Notes: a model not told the origin generated them from the sequence alone. 64,000 nt of DNA from an uncultured Clostridia bacterium (GCA_934141445.1 CAKPCF010000003.1:1-64000); one strand, 5' to 3'; shown: positions 50,632 to 60,613, counted from the stretch's first letter. A program made the numbers and translations.

Positions 50632-51545
50632 TATTTCACCTCCAACATTTTCATAATTAAAGCCATTCTAATATATCTTCCATAGTTTGCTTGTTTAAAA
50701 TAGCAAGCTCTTGGGTCGTCATCAACATCTGTAGAAATTTCATTTACTCTAGGTAATGGATGCATTATACATAAATCAGATTTTGCATTTTTTAACTTTT
50801 CTTTATTTAAAATGTAGTAATCTTTTAATCTTATATAATCAGCTTCATTAAAGAATCTTTCTTTTTGTACTCTTGTCATATATAAAATGTCTAACTTGCT
50901 CATATATTCTTCAATATTATTAGTTTCTACATACTCAATATTATATTTTTCTAAAACATCTCTTTTTACATACTCTGGAAGTTTTAATTCATCAGGTGCT
51001 ATTAACACGAATTTTATACCATTATATCTTGACATTGCAGTAATCAAAGAATGAACTGTTCTTCCAAACTTTAAATCACCACATAAACCTATTGTAAGAT
51101 TATTCAATCTACCTTTTTCTGAATTTATTGTTAATAAATCTGTTAAAGTCTGAGTTGGATGATTATGTCCTCCATCACCTGCATTTATAATTGGGACAGG
51201 AGATTTTAAACTTGCAACTAATGGTGCACCCTCTTTTGGATGTCTCATTGCAATAATATCACTATAACAGCCTACTACTTGAATTGTATCTGATACAGTT
51301 TCTCCTTTTGATACAGAACTAGAAGATGCTTCTGAAAATCCTAAAACATTACCTCCTAGACTTAACATTGCTGATTCAAAACTTAGTCTTGTTCTTGTAC
51401 TTGGTTCAAAAAATAAAGTAGCTAATTTTTTACCATCACATTTATGAGAATATTTCTCAGGTTGTGCGATAATATCTTTAGCTACTTTGATTAACTCATC
51501 AATTTCTTCTACGGATAAATCTTTAATATCAATTAAATGTTTCAT
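50631..51545 (-). CDS. pyrB: Aspartate carbamoyltransferase catalytic chain
   Basis: 304 aa from the ATG at 51543-51545 (MKHLIDIKDLSVEEI); a longer in-frame reading exists but would translate AAAGGAG. Carbamoyl-phosphate loop FEPSTRTRLSFESAML (about 50-65), GGNVLGF, and C-terminal HPLPRVNEI are diagnostic. It catalyses the committed step of pyrimidine synthesis and is paired only with pyrI; other pyr genes are elsewhere. The leader is too short for a PyrR attenuator. Confidence 0.96.
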   Translation of the reverse strand: MKHLIDIKDLSVEEIDELIKVAKDIIAQPEKYSHKCDGKKLATLFFEPSTRTRLSFESAMLSLGGNVLGFSEASSSSVSKGETVSDTIQVVGCYSDIIAMRHPKEGAPLVASLKSPVPIINAGDGGHNHPTQTLTDLLTINSEKGRLNNLTIGLCGDLKFGRTVHSLITAMSRYNGIKFVLIAPDELKLPEYVKRDVLEKYNIEYVETNNIEEYMSKLDILYMTRVQKERFFNEADYIRLKDYYILNKEKLKNAKSDLCIMHPLPRVNEISTDVDDDPRACYFKQANYGRYIRMALIMKMLEVK

Positions 51546-51577
51546 AATATACTTATGCTCCTTTAATATTTTTTTTA

Positions 51578-51607
51578 ATTGTATCAAAAAAATTATATAT
51601 TTGTAAA
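51578..51607 (-). promoter_or_regulatory. Candidate pyrBI promoter
   Basis: TTTACA (51602-51607), 18-nt spacer, TACAAT (51578-51583), 33 nt upstream of pyrB. Confidence 0.6.
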
Positions 51608-51632
51608 GAGTATAAAAATATTTGAAGACATT

Positions 51633-52301
51633 TTACTCATCTAATAATTCTAACATTTTTTGGTCTAATTTATTTATTATTTTTGCATAAGCAACTAACT
51701 TTCTTGAACTTCTTTTAGACAATTTATTAGAAGTCTTATATTTAGCATGATGTTCAATTGTTGCCCAAAAATCCATGGCCATTGTTCGAATCTGAATTTC
51801 TACTTTTACAAATATATTTGTACCTTCAAATTCTACTGGAATTTCTACAATTAAATGGTAGCTTGTATACCCACTCTTTTTAGGCTTCTTTATGTAGTCT
51901 TTTTCATTTAAAATTCTAACATCTTCCATTTCAGCAATAATATTTCTTACATCATATACATCTTTTCTAAGTGGACAAATTACTCTAACACCAGCAATAT
52001 CATTAACATTTTCTATAAGTTCCTTATAGTTTAAATTGTAATTTTTCTTTTTCATTTTATCTACTATACTTTGCGGACTTTTAATTCTTTTCATTGTATG
52101 GTCAACAATATTGTATCCATAAATTTCCCTATAATCATCATTTATTCCCTTGACAATTTCTTCAACTTTCTTCATTGCAATTTCATAAATTGACATTACC
52201 TTTTCAAATAAATTATCTTTTATATTTATACTTTCATCTATTCTTATTAACTGATTTTCAATTTCTTCAACATTTCCTTTTTTTAAATCTTTTTTTATCA
52301 T
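51633..52301 (-). CDS. Small alarmone synthetase (RelQ/YjbM-type ppGpp synthetase)
   Basis: 222 aa, RelA_SpoT synthetase domain only; no HD hydrolase or regulatory domains. SPQSIVDKMKKK, GVRVICPLRKDVYDV, KKSGYTSYHLIVEIPVEF and the catalytic EIQIRTMAMDFWATIEH are family features. It makes (p)ppGpp from GTP/GDP and ATP. GGAGG lies about 20 nt before the ATG, farther than usual. It lies upstream of pyrB, which has its own promoter. Confidence 0.93.
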   Translation of the reverse strand: MIKKDLKKGNVEEIENQLIRIDESINIKDNLFEKVMSIYEIAMKKVEEIVKGINDDYREIYGYNIVDHTMKRIKSPQSIVDKMKKKNYNLNYKELIENVNDIAGVRVICPLRKDVYDVRNIIAEMEDVRILNEKDYIKKPKKSGYTSYHLIVEIPVEFEGTNIFVKVEIQIRTMAMDFWATIEHHAKYKTSNKLSKRSSRKLVAYAKIINKLDQKMLELLDE

Positions 52302-52414
52302 TACTTTTTCTATAATTCATTCCTCCTATCAATTTGTTATTTTATGCTATAATTTTATTCATACTTCATTAAAATTTTATTAAAACTTTATGAATTCTTT
52401 GTGAATTCGTAAAA

Positions 52415-52459
52415 ACAAAAAAATCAAAATTGTTAAATTTTATTTTAACAATTTTGATT
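52415..52459 (-). terminator. Terminator after the alpha-amylase gene
   Basis: 16-bp perfect stem (52422-52437 with 52444-52459) followed by seven T on the minus strand, 6 nt past the stop. Confidence 0.93.
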
Positions 52460-52464
52460 CTTCT

Positions 52465-53910
52465 TTATTTCTTTATCCAAATAGAAACACTACCATCTTT
52501 GCAAAAAAATGTACCATTACCTTCTGTATCAACACTTACTATATCGGATACATTTTTAGTACAGTCATAAAATGTACAACCAGCTAATTTTTTTCCAACA
52601 TTCATCACTTTACTGCCACCAACACCATCTGTCATTATTACAGCAACACCAGAATTGATATGCTCAGTATCACCTGTTCTAGTAAATCCAATAACATTTC
52701 TATCATCAAAATAATCGTATTGCTCACCATACGCATAATTTTTTCTTACATTTAATATTATATCTAAAATTTCACTCTTACTATCAATTTGTTTTGTAGG
52801 TATTCCAAAATAATCTCCATAAAAAACTGTTGGTAATCCATCTTTTCTAAGTAAAATCAAACTATAAGCTAAAGGTTTAAACCAATCTAGAATAAATGAC
52901 TCTAAAGCTTGTCCTGGTTCTGTATCATGATTATCAACAAAAGTAACAGCACTTTCTGGTTTTGCCTCAACAAGTGTTCCATCAAAGATTTCACTCATAT
53001 TAAATTCGCCATTACTAATTGATGCTCTATAAAAATTATAGTGAAGTGGAACATCAAATAAAGTCATACAATTATCAACTTTTTCTAAATATTTTAATAA
53101 AGTATCTACATTAGCACTCCAATATTCTCCAACTGAAAATAGTGCTTTACCACTTTCGTGTCTTAAAAAACCTAACCATTCCGGAAAAAATTCGGTTCTT
53201 ATATGTTTTACTGCATCTAATCTGAAACCATTTATTCCAGTAAAATTTAAATACCATCTACCCCATTTTTTCAATTCTGCTACAACATCAAAATTGTTCA
53301 AATCAATGTCAGCACCCATTAAATAGTCAAAATTTCCTTTTTCCTTGTCAACATTTTCATCCCAATGTTTTCCATAAAATTTATATATTGAAGTTGTTGA
53401 TGTTGCTTCATCCCAATCAACACCATGAAAATGTGTCCAATTCCATTTAAAATCAGAATATTTATTTTCTCTACCTGGAAATGTATACTTTGTCCAAGCT
53501 TTAATTGGTTTTGCATCAGTTAAACTAACATTTCTATCTGAATCATCATCTTGAACTGCTAAAACTTCTTCTGTTTCATCAGCTCCAAGTTTATGGTTTA
53601 AAACTATATCTGCTATTACATCTATATTATTTTCTTGCAATGTTTTTATTGCCATTAAATATTCATCTTTTGTTCCATACTTTGTTTGAATAGAGCCTTT
53701 TTGGTCAAATTCACCTAAATCATATAAATCATAAACACCATAACCTACATCATCTTTTCCACTAGCCCCTTTATAAGCTGGTGGAAGCCATAATTTTGTA
53801 ATTCCTAATTCGCTTAAGTGTTTTGCATCTTTTGTAACTTTATTCCAAAGTGTAGAATCACTAGATAAATACCATTCAAAAAATTGCATTAAAGTATCAT
53901 TACTAGCCAA
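52465..53910 (-). CDS. Cytoplasmic alpha-amylase (GH13)
   Basis: 481 aa. I choose the TTG at 53908-53910 (MASNDTLMQFFEWYL), seven bases after AGGAG (53918-53923); the GTG three codons earlier overlaps that SD. TIM-barrel motifs: DIVLNHKLGADE, GFRLDAVKHI (nucleophile Asp), VGEYW (acid Glu), FVDNHDTEPGQ. No signal peptide, so it acts on internal glycogen or imported maltodextrins. It is similar in layout to the cytoplasmic amylases of Bacillus and enterobacteria. Confidence 0.93.
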   Translation of the reverse strand: MASNDTLMQFFEWYLSSDSTLWNKVTKDAKHLSELGITKLWLPPAYKGASGKDDVGYGVYDLYDLGEFDQKGSIQTKYGTKDEYLMAIKTLQENNIDVIADIVLNHKLGADETEEVLAVQDDDSDRNVSLTDAKPIKAWTKYTFPGRENKYSDFKWNWTHFHGVDWDEATSTTSIYKFYGKHWDENVDKEKGNFDYLMGADIDLNNFDVVAELKKWGRWYLNFTGINGFRLDAVKHIRTEFFPEWLGFLRHESGKALFSVGEYWSANVDTLLKYLEKVDNCMTLFDVPLHYNFYRASISNGEFNMSEIFDGTLVEAKPESAVTFVDNHDTEPGQALESFILDWFKPLAYSLILLRKDGLPTVFYGDYFGIPTKQIDSKSEILDIILNVRKNYAYGEQYDYFDDRNVIGFTRTGDTEHINSGVAVIMTDGVGGSKVMNVGKKLAGCTFYDCTKNVSDIVSVDTEGNGTFFCKDGSVSIWIKK

Positions 53911-53968
53911 ATCTATCACTCCTATTTTTAATAACTTAATTATCCCACTAACTAGTTAAAATATCAAG

Positions 53969-54718
53969 TTATTGTTTATCTTTTGATTTTTGTGCATGAT
54001 ATGAAGCCTCTTCAACTAATTTATCTGGTCCAATTTTTGTAAAAAACTTCACAAATTTTATTGTAAAACTAGGTAATATAATCTCTTTGCCCTTTAGCAT
54101 TTTGTCTATTGCATATTTAGCTACATATTCACTTGTTACACCTCTAATACAAAATTTAACACCTGCTACTTCATTAAATTCTGTTCTTACTGGTCCTGGA
54201 CAAAGAACTGAAATTTGAACATTTGATTTTTCCTTTTTAAGTTCTTTTCTAATTGCTCTTGTTAATGAAACAACATAATTTTTTGTAGCATAATAAGTTG
54301 CCATAAGTGGCCCTGGCATAAATCCTGCAATTGACGCCACATTCAAAATGTGTCCTGAATTTCTTTTCTTCATCTCCTGTAAATATAATTTTGTAAGAAT
54401 ATGAACTGCAACAATATTTGTATCAACCATATTTAGTTCTTTATCTAAATCAGTTGTATCAAAATGTCCAAATAATCCAAATCCTGCATTATTTATCAAT
54501 AAATCAATGTCTTTATGTTCTAAAAATAAATTATAGCAATTTTCTCGTATACTAACATCTGCACATACTATTTCAACATTTGTGTGCAATTCTTTTTTTA
54601 ATTCTTTTAATCTATCTTTTCTTCTAGCTACTATTACTAAATCATAGCCTAAATTTGATAAATATCTAGCAATATCTTTACCTATTCCTGAAGAAGCACC
54701 TGTTATTAAAGCTTTCAT
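53969..54718 (-). CDS. Short-chain dehydrogenase/reductase
   Basis: 249 aa classical SDR. The NAD(P) loop is TGASSGIGKDIA (about 6-17), NNAG in LLINNAGFG, catalytic Ser in LNVASIAGF and YxxxK in YYATKNYVVS. R33-R34 (VARRKDRLKEL) favours NADPH. The C-terminus is extended and mildly hydrophobic (FTIKFVKFFTKIGP). The substrate is unknown. It is probably the third gene of an mscS-patatin-SDR operon (17 nt after patatin). Confidence 0.9.
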   Translation of the reverse strand: MKALITGASSGIGKDIARYLSNLGYDLVIVARRKDRLKELKKELHTNVEIVCADVSIRENCYNLFLEHKDIDLLINNAGFGLFGHFDTTDLDKELNMVDTNIVAVHILTKLYLQEMKKRNSGHILNVASIAGFMPGPLMATYYATKNYVVSLTRAIRKELKKEKSNVQISVLCPGPVRTEFNEVAGVKFCIRGVTSEYVAKYAIDKMLKGKEIILPSFTIKFVKFFTKIGPDKLVEEASYHAQKSKDKQ

Positions 54719-54734
54719 ATATTCTCCTAATAAA

Positions 54735-55589
54735 TTATTTTGTTAATTCTAATATTTTTTCTTTATTATTCATAATTGTATCATATCCAACTTTAAATAC
54801 TTTATCAACATCATCAACAACTAATAAACTTGTTCCGGCCGCATCAATTTCAATTGCTAAATCAGCTTCTGCTTGAGCCTTTCTAACATCTTTTAATGAA
54901 AATATATCAACAGTTCTTAATAGTATAGCAAATAAATCTGGTTCTGGTTTATACTCATCTATTTTAAAACTTAATCCTAAAGTTTTTGTCGCTCCCATAT
55001 CTTTTAAAATATGTACTGGTAAATTATCTTTTGTACCACCATCTATAAAATTATAACCTTTATAATTGCAAGGAGTAAATACTGCTGGAAATGCAATACT
55101 TGCTCTTGTAGCAATGTCAACTGGTGCATCATATAAATAATCAATATTATCATTTTTCAAATTGTAGTGTCTTGATAAAAATATACACTCTTTAGTTGAT
55201 ATTGTATCTACTGTTGCTACTGCATAAGGTATTGGTAAATCATTCATATTTGATATATTTTTTTCTTTTGCACATTCTTTTATTATATTTCCAATATCTT
55301 CACCATTTATAAGTCCTTCAACTTTTGCTACTCCACTTCCAAGATATGTAACTCCAGCCTTGAATAATGGCTTTTTAGGAATTTTAGTCATTGCCTTATA
55401 GTAGCTTAAAAATCTTTCTAATATTTCGTCTGTATTATAGCCTAAAGCATAAATTGTTCCTATTAAAGCTCCTGAACTCGTTCCAGATAAATAATCAATT
55501 TTAATTCCTAAATCATTTAAAGCTTTTAAAGCACCAATATGTGCTATTCCTTTTAATCCTCCGCCAGCTAGTGCTACACCTAAACTCAT
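54735..55589 (-). CDS. Patatin-like phospholipase
   Basis: 284 aa. Oxyanion motif GGGLKGIAHIGAL (about 9-21), nucleophile GTSSGALIG (GxSxG, about 36-44) and catalytic DGG in FIDGGTKDNLPV (Asp). Related bacterial YchK/RssA-type proteins act on acyl lipids. Its ATG overlaps the mscS stop by 4 nt. The pairing of a lipid hydrolase with a tension-gated channel suggests a membrane-stress unit, but that is inference. Confidence 0.9.
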   Translation of the reverse strand: MSLGVALAGGGLKGIAHIGALKALNDLGIKIDYLSGTSSGALIGTIYALGYNTDEILERFLSYYKAMTKIPKKPLFKAGVTYLGSGVAKVEGLINGEDIGNIIKECAKEKNISNMNDLPIPYAVATVDTISTKECIFLSRHYNLKNDNIDYLYDAPVDIATRASIAFPAVFTPCNYKGYNFIDGGTKDNLPVHILKDMGATKTLGLSFKIDEYKPEPDLFAILLRTVDIFSLKDVRKAQAEADLAIEIDAAGTSLLVVDDVDKVFKVGYDTIMNNKEKILELTK

Positions 55590-56656
55590 GCTTTTGTTTC
55601 CTCCTGATTATTCAAATAAATAGTTTGTGTTGGATATGCTAAATCAATATTCTCTTTTTCTATTAGAGTTAACAAATCACATAATATTTCTTGTTTTATT
55701 TTTAAAAATTTCTCGTAATTTTTTTCTTTTACATATAAATATATTTTAATATCATTACTACAAGCTGTAATATCATTAAAATTTACCATAACACTTTCTG
55801 GAACAACATTTGGATTATTTTCTAAAACAAAAGTAATTTCTTTTACTATTTTTTTAATTTGTTCTGAGGTTGTTTGTAAACTTACTCCTAAAGTTAAATC
55901 AAATCTTCTTGTTGCTAATTTATTCCAATTTGTAACATAAGATGAAGCTATTGTTGCATTTGGGATATTAATTATAGAATTACTAACTGTTTTTATTCTT
56001 GTACTTCTAAAAGTTATATCTGTAACTGTACCAGCAAAGTCACCAACTTCAATCCAATCACCAATATTGAATGGTTTATCTGTTAATATTGCAATTCCAC
56101 TAAGTAGGCTTTTTACTAAATCTTGGGCAGCTAAAGCAATCACAGCACTACCAATTCCTAAACCAGCTGCTAAACCATTCAAGTCAATTTTATTCATATA
56201 TAAAATTATGAAGAAAGATACAATCCATATAAAACCTCTAATAATTTTGCAAATAAAATTATTTACCATTTTATTTGATGAATAATTTGTAAGAGATTTA
56301 AAAATAATTGACTTTGGAGAAATAGCAGATGTAATACATTTTGTAATAAAAATCATTACAATTATTTTAAATACATCATTAGCTATTACCATAATTTGTG
56401 AATTTACTGGTAAAATTCTTATTGATAAATATAAACCAACTAATGCAAAAAAAGTTCTAAGTGGTTTATACATAGAATTTTCTTTTACATCTTCCTTTTC
56501 CCTTTTTATTTTGTTTATGATTTTTAAAATTATTCTTGCAAACAATCCTCTTAATAAGAAAAATACTATTGCAACCGCTATTGCTATTTGAATATCAAAT
56601 ATTGCTATTAAGTTTTTTATATCTATACTGGTTAATTTAGCTTTTAAAGCTTCCAT
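55586..56656 (-). CDS. MscS-family mechanosensitive channel
   Basis: 356 aa from the ATG at 56654-56656 (MEALKAKLTSIDIKNL), since GGAGG lies just upstream; an in-frame start nine codons earlier would translate the SD. There are about four membrane helices. The pore helix is GLAAGLGIGSAVIALAAQDLVKSLLSG with alternating Gly/Ala, followed by the MscS beta domain (FNIGDWIEVGDFAGTVTDITFRSTRI). It releases solutes on hypo-osmotic shock. Confidence 0.92.
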   Translation of the reverse strand: MEALKAKLTSIDIKNLIAIFDIQIAIAVAIVFFLLRGLFARIILKIINKIKREKEDVKENSMYKPLRTFFALVGLYLSIRILPVNSQIMVIANDVFKIIVMIFITKCITSAISPKSIIFKSLTNYSSNKMVNNFICKIIRGFIWIVSFFIILYMNKIDLNGLAAGLGIGSAVIALAAQDLVKSLLSGIAILTDKPFNIGDWIEVGDFAGTVTDITFRSTRIKTVSNSIINIPNATIASSYVTNWNKLATRRFDLTLGVSLQTTSEQIKKIVKEITFVLENNPNVVPESVMVNFNDITACSNDIKIYLYVKEKNYEKFLKIKQEILCDLLTLIEKENIDLAYPTQTIYLNNQEETKA

Positions 56657-56820
56657 ACTTCCTCCATTTATTTTTTCGTTCATTTATTGTTTTTATATTA
56701 TATATTAAAAAATGCAAAAAGTATATCTCTTTTTGCATTTTTATTTATAATATTTGATTGAATTATTTTTTACTAAATTAAATATCCATTTATTATAATA
56801 TATATTGTTTCAGTTTGTGA

Positions 56821-56970
56821 TTAGTTTATTTTATATATCTTTTGTTCGTAGAATTTTGCAATCAACTCATCTAATTCTACACTAATATTGTATATGATTG
56901 CATAATCTTTTCCTTCGCTAATGCTTTCATTAAGACGGTCTCTTAATTTACAAATTTCATCATTTAACAT
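56821..56970 (-). CDS. Spo0E-like aspartyl-phosphate phosphatase
   Basis: A 49-aa gene: MLNDEICKLRDRLNESISEG...ISVELDELIAKFYEQK. Spo0E-family proteins are two short helices with the motif SQELD before LIxxYY; here it is SVELDELIAKFY. They dephosphorylate Spo0A-P and delay sporulation. AAGGAG lies nine bases before the ATG. It has its own TTGACA promoter. The small size makes random matching possible, but motif, length and SD agree. Confidence 0.75.
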   Translation of the reverse strand: MLNDEICKLRDRLNESISEGKDYAIIYNISVELDELIAKFYEQKIYKIN

Positions 56971-57013
56971 ACAATCACTCTCCTTAAAAACATTTTTTCC
57001 TTAGTACAGTTTT

Positions 57014-57042
57014 AAAATAACATATTGCTCCAGCAATGTCAA
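57014..57042 (-). promoter_or_regulatory. Promoter of the Spo0E-like gene
   Basis: TTGACA (57037-57042), 17-nt spacer, TATTTT (57014-57019). The spacer contains the palindrome TTGCTGGAGCAA. About 30 nt upstream, TTTTGTCATA (57072-57081, minus strand) matches the Spo0A box TTTTGTCRAA in 8 of 10 positions. The surrounding gap (56971-57230) holds nothing else convincing. Confidence 0.55.
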
Positions 57043-57230
57043 TAAAATAACAGTTTCTGCTGTCTTTTTCGTATGACAAAATTCGATTTATTCTACAAAT
57101 TATGACATTTTTCACTTTATTTCCACTTTTTCTGTAAAAATCCACCTTTACAATTTGCAATATTATATATCTTTTCAAACTATATAATTTCAAATAAAAT
57201 CTTACTTTTTTACCAAATATTGCATAATTA

Positions 57231-58007
57231 TCAATTTATTTTATTTTTACATAAAGAAATAATCGAATATATAAATATAATCAAAGATACAATTTGTGAA
57301 ACTCTAAATCCAAAAAACATAAGGCTATCCTGTCTTAATCCTTCCAAGAAAAATCTAGCAAATGAATATAATAATAAATAAGTAAAACATATTTCACCAG
57401 AAAATTTTCTATTTTTTTGTAACCATCTTAAAACCAAAAATATTAGTAAACAAATTATACTTTCATATAGAAATACTGGATGTACTTCAGTATACCCAAT
57501 TTCTGTTATTATTCCCATTCTCAAAAAGCTTTGCGTTTGGCTTCCATAAGCTTCCACATTGAAAAAGTTTCCCCATCTTCCAATACTTTGAGCAATACTT
57601 ACAAATGGTACTATGTAGTCTAAAAAATCCAACACTTTAATGTCATATTTTTTGCACATCTTCACAATGGTAATCATTCCAGCAATAATTCCACCATAAA
57701 TCGCAAGTCCACCATTTTTTATATTTAAAATTTCAACTATATTTTGAGAATAATATTCAAAATTAAAAATTATATAATATATCCTTGCACCAATTACTCC
57801 AAATACTAGAGTAATTAACATTATTTCAAGCATTTGATTATAGTCTATATAAAACTTCTCTTTGCTTAATTTTGCTAAAATTAAAGCAACTATAACTCCA
57901 AACACAATGCAAACAGCATACCAATACACATTCATATTAAATATGCTGAAAGCTATTTGTGGTACTTGTAAATTTATACCTAATTCTGGAAAAGTAACTA
58001 TTTTCAT
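57231..58007 (-). CDS. lgt: Prolipoprotein diacylglyceryl transferase
   Basis: 258 aa, about seven membrane helices. It transfers diacylglycerol to the lipobox cysteine of prolipoproteins. IGARIYYIIFN, NGGLAIYGGIIAG, the signature SIAQSIGRWGNFFNVEAYG (about 137-155) and HPVFLYES are present. AAGGAAGGA precedes the ATG. No lipoprotein gene is immediately adjacent. Confidence 0.96.
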   Translation of the reverse strand: MKIVTFPELGINLQVPQIAFSIFNMNVYWYAVCIVFGVIVALILAKLSKEKFYIDYNQMLEIMLITLVFGVIGARIYYIIFNFEYYSQNIVEILNIKNGGLAIYGGIIAGMITIVKMCKKYDIKVLDFLDYIVPFVSIAQSIGRWGNFFNVEAYGSQTQSFLRMGIITEIGYTEVHPVFLYESIICLLIFLVLRWLQKNRKFSGEICFTYLLLYSFARFFLEGLRQDSLMFFGFRVSQIVSLIIFIYSIISLCKNKIN

Positions 58008-58041
58008 CTTTAATCACATTCCTTCCTTAAAAGATAAAAAT

Positions 58042-59325
58042 TTATCTTTCTTCTTTCAAAGGTTTAACTACTGACATAACACTTTTATCTTCTAAAAATA
58101 CTTCTTTTAATATTTCTTCTGCATTTTCTTTAGTAAGAGTATTAAATTCCTCAAAATATGCAAAAGGCTCTATTCCCTTCATGTAATCTGTTATTAAACT
58201 GTTTGCAACAGCACCTATATCATTATATTCTTTTACATATTCACCATAAAGTTTCTTTTTAATTCTTGTAAATTCTTTTTCATCGAAGCCAGTATTTTTA
58301 AATTTTTCTATTTCACTTTTAATTCTTTCTATTACTAATTCTGGATTATCTGATTGTCCTTGAATTAAAAAATGTGCATAATTTCTAGAGAATTCATAGT
58401 CATAGCTAAGCTCTGTGTATAGTAATCCCTCATTATATAATTCTTGATATAGTTTTGAACTTTTTCCTAAAATTAAATAAAATATAATATCCGTCGCTAA
58501 ATCTTTTTTAGTAAATTTTTCTATTTCAACTTTATCTTTATATCCAATCATGAATAATGGTAAACTAATTTGCATTTCTGTTTCAGCTTGTTTTTGAAAA
58601 ATTTCATCTGGTTCTTTTTCATATAATCTTTTAATTTCAGTATTGTTTCTTGGTAATGTGATTCTTTTTGAAATTTCTTCAATAATTTCTTTTACCTCAA
58701 AATCTCCACATACTGCCATTACCATATTATCTAGTCTATAAAATGTATTATAAATCTTATATAATTTTTCTTTATCAATTTTTGCAATTGTTTCTTTTGT
58801 ACCAGCAACATCAATTCTTATAGCATTTTTTGAATACATACACTTTATTGCATTCATGTATAACTGCCAATCTGGATAATCGTTATACATCATTATCTCT
58901 TGTCCTATAATTCCACGTTCTTTTTCAACATTTTCATCTGTAAAATAAGGATTTTGTACATAATTCATAAACTCATCTAATGCTTTATAAAAATTATCTG
59001 AACATTCATATAAATATGCTGTCATATTATTTCCTGTATATGCATTAGCATCAACACCCAAGCTAGACAATACATCTAAACTATTTTTTCCATTTTCTTG
59101 TTCAAATAACTTATGTTCCAAATAATGTGCAATTCCATCTGGCACAACAGTTTCCTCACTATCTCCTGGGCTAATAAAATGATTATCTATAGAACCAAAT
59201 CTTGTACCCCATATTATATATTTCTTTTGAATATTTTTTCTTGGAAAAACAAGTACAGTTAATCCATTTTCCATTTTTTCTATATATACTTTTTCTTGTA
59301 TTTTGTTATTTTCTATAATTTGCAT
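58042..59325 (-). CDS. ymfH: M16 zinc peptidase, YmfH-type (active member)
   Basis: 427 aa. Inverted zinc motif HxxEH in GIAHYLEHKLFE (about 86-97) with the third ligand Glu about 75 residues on (KERGIIGQEI). This is the catalytic partner of a two-subunit M16 peptidase. AGGAGG precedes the ATG, 13 nt after the ymfF-type gene. In B. subtilis the ymfF/ymfH neighbourhood has been linked to EF-P modification; relevance here is inferred from homology only. Confidence 0.88.
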   Translation of the reverse strand: MQIIENNKIQEKVYIEKMENGLTVLVFPRKNIQKKYIIWGTRFGSIDNHFISPGDSEETVVPDGIAHYLEHKLFEQENGKNSLDVLSSLGVDANAYTGNNMTAYLYECSDNFYKALDEFMNYVQNPYFTDENVEKERGIIGQEIMMYNDYPDWQLYMNAIKCMYSKNAIRIDVAGTKETIAKIDKEKLYKIYNTFYRLDNMVMAVCGDFEVKEIIEEISKRITLPRNNTEIKRLYEKEPDEIFQKQAETEMQISLPLFMIGYKDKVEIEKFTKKDLATDIIFYLILGKSSKLYQELYNEGLLYTELSYDYEFSRNYAHFLIQGQSDNPELVIERIKSEIEKFKNTGFDEKEFTRIKKKLYGEYVKEYNDIGAVANSLITDYMKGIEPFAYFEEFNTLTKENAEEILKEVFLEDKSVMSVVKPLKEER

Positions 59326-59338
59326 AAATTCAAACCTC

Positions 59339-60613
59339 CTAATCTCTTAAAAAATAAATTGTATTTATTTGAATTTGATTTGCGAAATCTATTATTTCTT
59401 GCTTTGTAACTTTTTCTATATTTTTTAAATAAGTATCTAAATCAACATTTGTCTTAGATATTTCTTGACCAATATAATATACAACTTCAGTGTCTTGTTC
59501 TTCACTAACAGATTTAATTCCAGATATTAAATATTTTTTAGCATTATTTATATCTTCATCTGAAAAATTACCATTCTTAATATTTTCTAATTGTTCTTTT
59601 ATTATATTTAATGCTTTTTCATAATTTTCTATTTCTATACCACAACGAATAAAAATATTCATTTTCTGTTTAACCAAATTAGATTTTGTACTATAAGCTA
59701 AACTAGCTTTTTCTCTAACATTTTGGAAAAGCATCGAATTTGCTCCATCACCTAATATAGAATTATATACTAAAGCTATACATTGTAAATTTTCTTGTTT
59801 ACTTAAGATATCCATTCCTATTACTAATTTACCTTGAGTAATATTCATTTCTTCAGTAATTTCCTTAGGTTTATCCACAATTTGTTTAATTTCTGTGAAT
59901 TCATTATTTAATACATAATTCTCTGCCCTTGGAATTAAATTCTTTATATTTTCATTTTCTATAAAAACATTTTTAACATAGTTTTCGTTCAAGTTTCCTG
60001 ATACAAAAATGTCTATTTTAGCTGTTTTTAATAATTTAAAATATTGTTCTGTTATATTTTCTTGGTTTATATTATCTACATCTTCAATATTTCCAAATTT
60101 AAATAATCCAAATCCCTCATTATTATACATTGTACTTATACAATTTTCTAATGCATAAAAATCTTTATCATCAATTTTGCTTTCAATAATCTTTTTCAAT
60201 TTTTCTTTTTCAGTTTTTAAAAATTCTTCTCTGAAAAGTCCATTTTCTAAATTAGGATTAAATATTATATCTAATAATAATTTAATTGATTCATCAATTA
60301 GACTTCCATCAACTATATATTCATCTCTTATACTTTCTACATAGAATTTCAACACTTGATTATCGCCAATTTTATCAACACCACATTCAAAAGAAGTTCC
60401 GTATAAATCATCTAATTTTTTGCTAATTTCTTCTTGCGTTTTATAATTTTTGCTCCCTCTTTTTAATAAAAATGGTATTAAAGCATTTTTTGTAACTGTA
60501 TCTTTATTAAGTGGTGTAGTTAATAATACACATACTAAATTAGTTTTAAAAAGATTTGTTGGAATAAAATGTAAATTTATTCCTTGTTTTATTTCTATTT
60601 TTTTATCACCCAT
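59339..60613 (-). CDS. ymfF: M16-family peptidase-like protein, YmfF-type (inactive partner)
   Basis: 424 aa with the M16 fold (NALIPFLLKRGSKNYKTQEEISKKLDDLYGTSFE; KASLAYSTKSNLVKQKMNIF), but HxxEH is absent, so no zinc site. Such non-catalytic subunits pair with an HxxEH partner to close the peptidase chamber, and the partner follows immediately. AGGAG precedes the ATG. Confidence 0.87.
   Translation of the reverse strand: MGDKKIEIKQGINLHFIPTNLFKTNLVCVLLTTPLNKDTVTKNALIPFLLKRGSKNYKTQEEISKKLDDLYGTSFECGVDKIGDNQVLKFYVESIRDEYIVDGSLIDESIKLLLDIIFNPNLENGLFREEFLKTEKEKLKKIIESKIDDKDFYALENCISTMYNNEGFGLFKFGNIEDVDNINQENITEQYFKLLKTAKIDIFVSGNLNENYVKNVFIENENIKNLIPRAENYVLNNEFTEIKQIVDKPKEITEEMNITQGKLVIGMDILSKQENLQCIALVYNSILGDGANSMLFQNVREKASLAYSTKSNLVKQKMNIFIRCGIEIENYEKALNIIKEQLENIKNGNFSDEDINNAKKYLISGIKSVSEEQDTEVVYYIGQEISKTNVDLDTYLKNIEKVTKQEIIDFANQIQINTIYFLRD

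Noticed and set aside
51546..51632. PyrR-type attenuator before pyrB.
   Set aside because: The leader is only about 30 nt from the predicted promoter, with no anti-terminator/terminator pair.
56984..57193. 69-codon frame upstream of the Spo0E-like gene.
   Set aside because: No SD, atypical composition, and it overlaps the promoter of the Spo0E-like gene.
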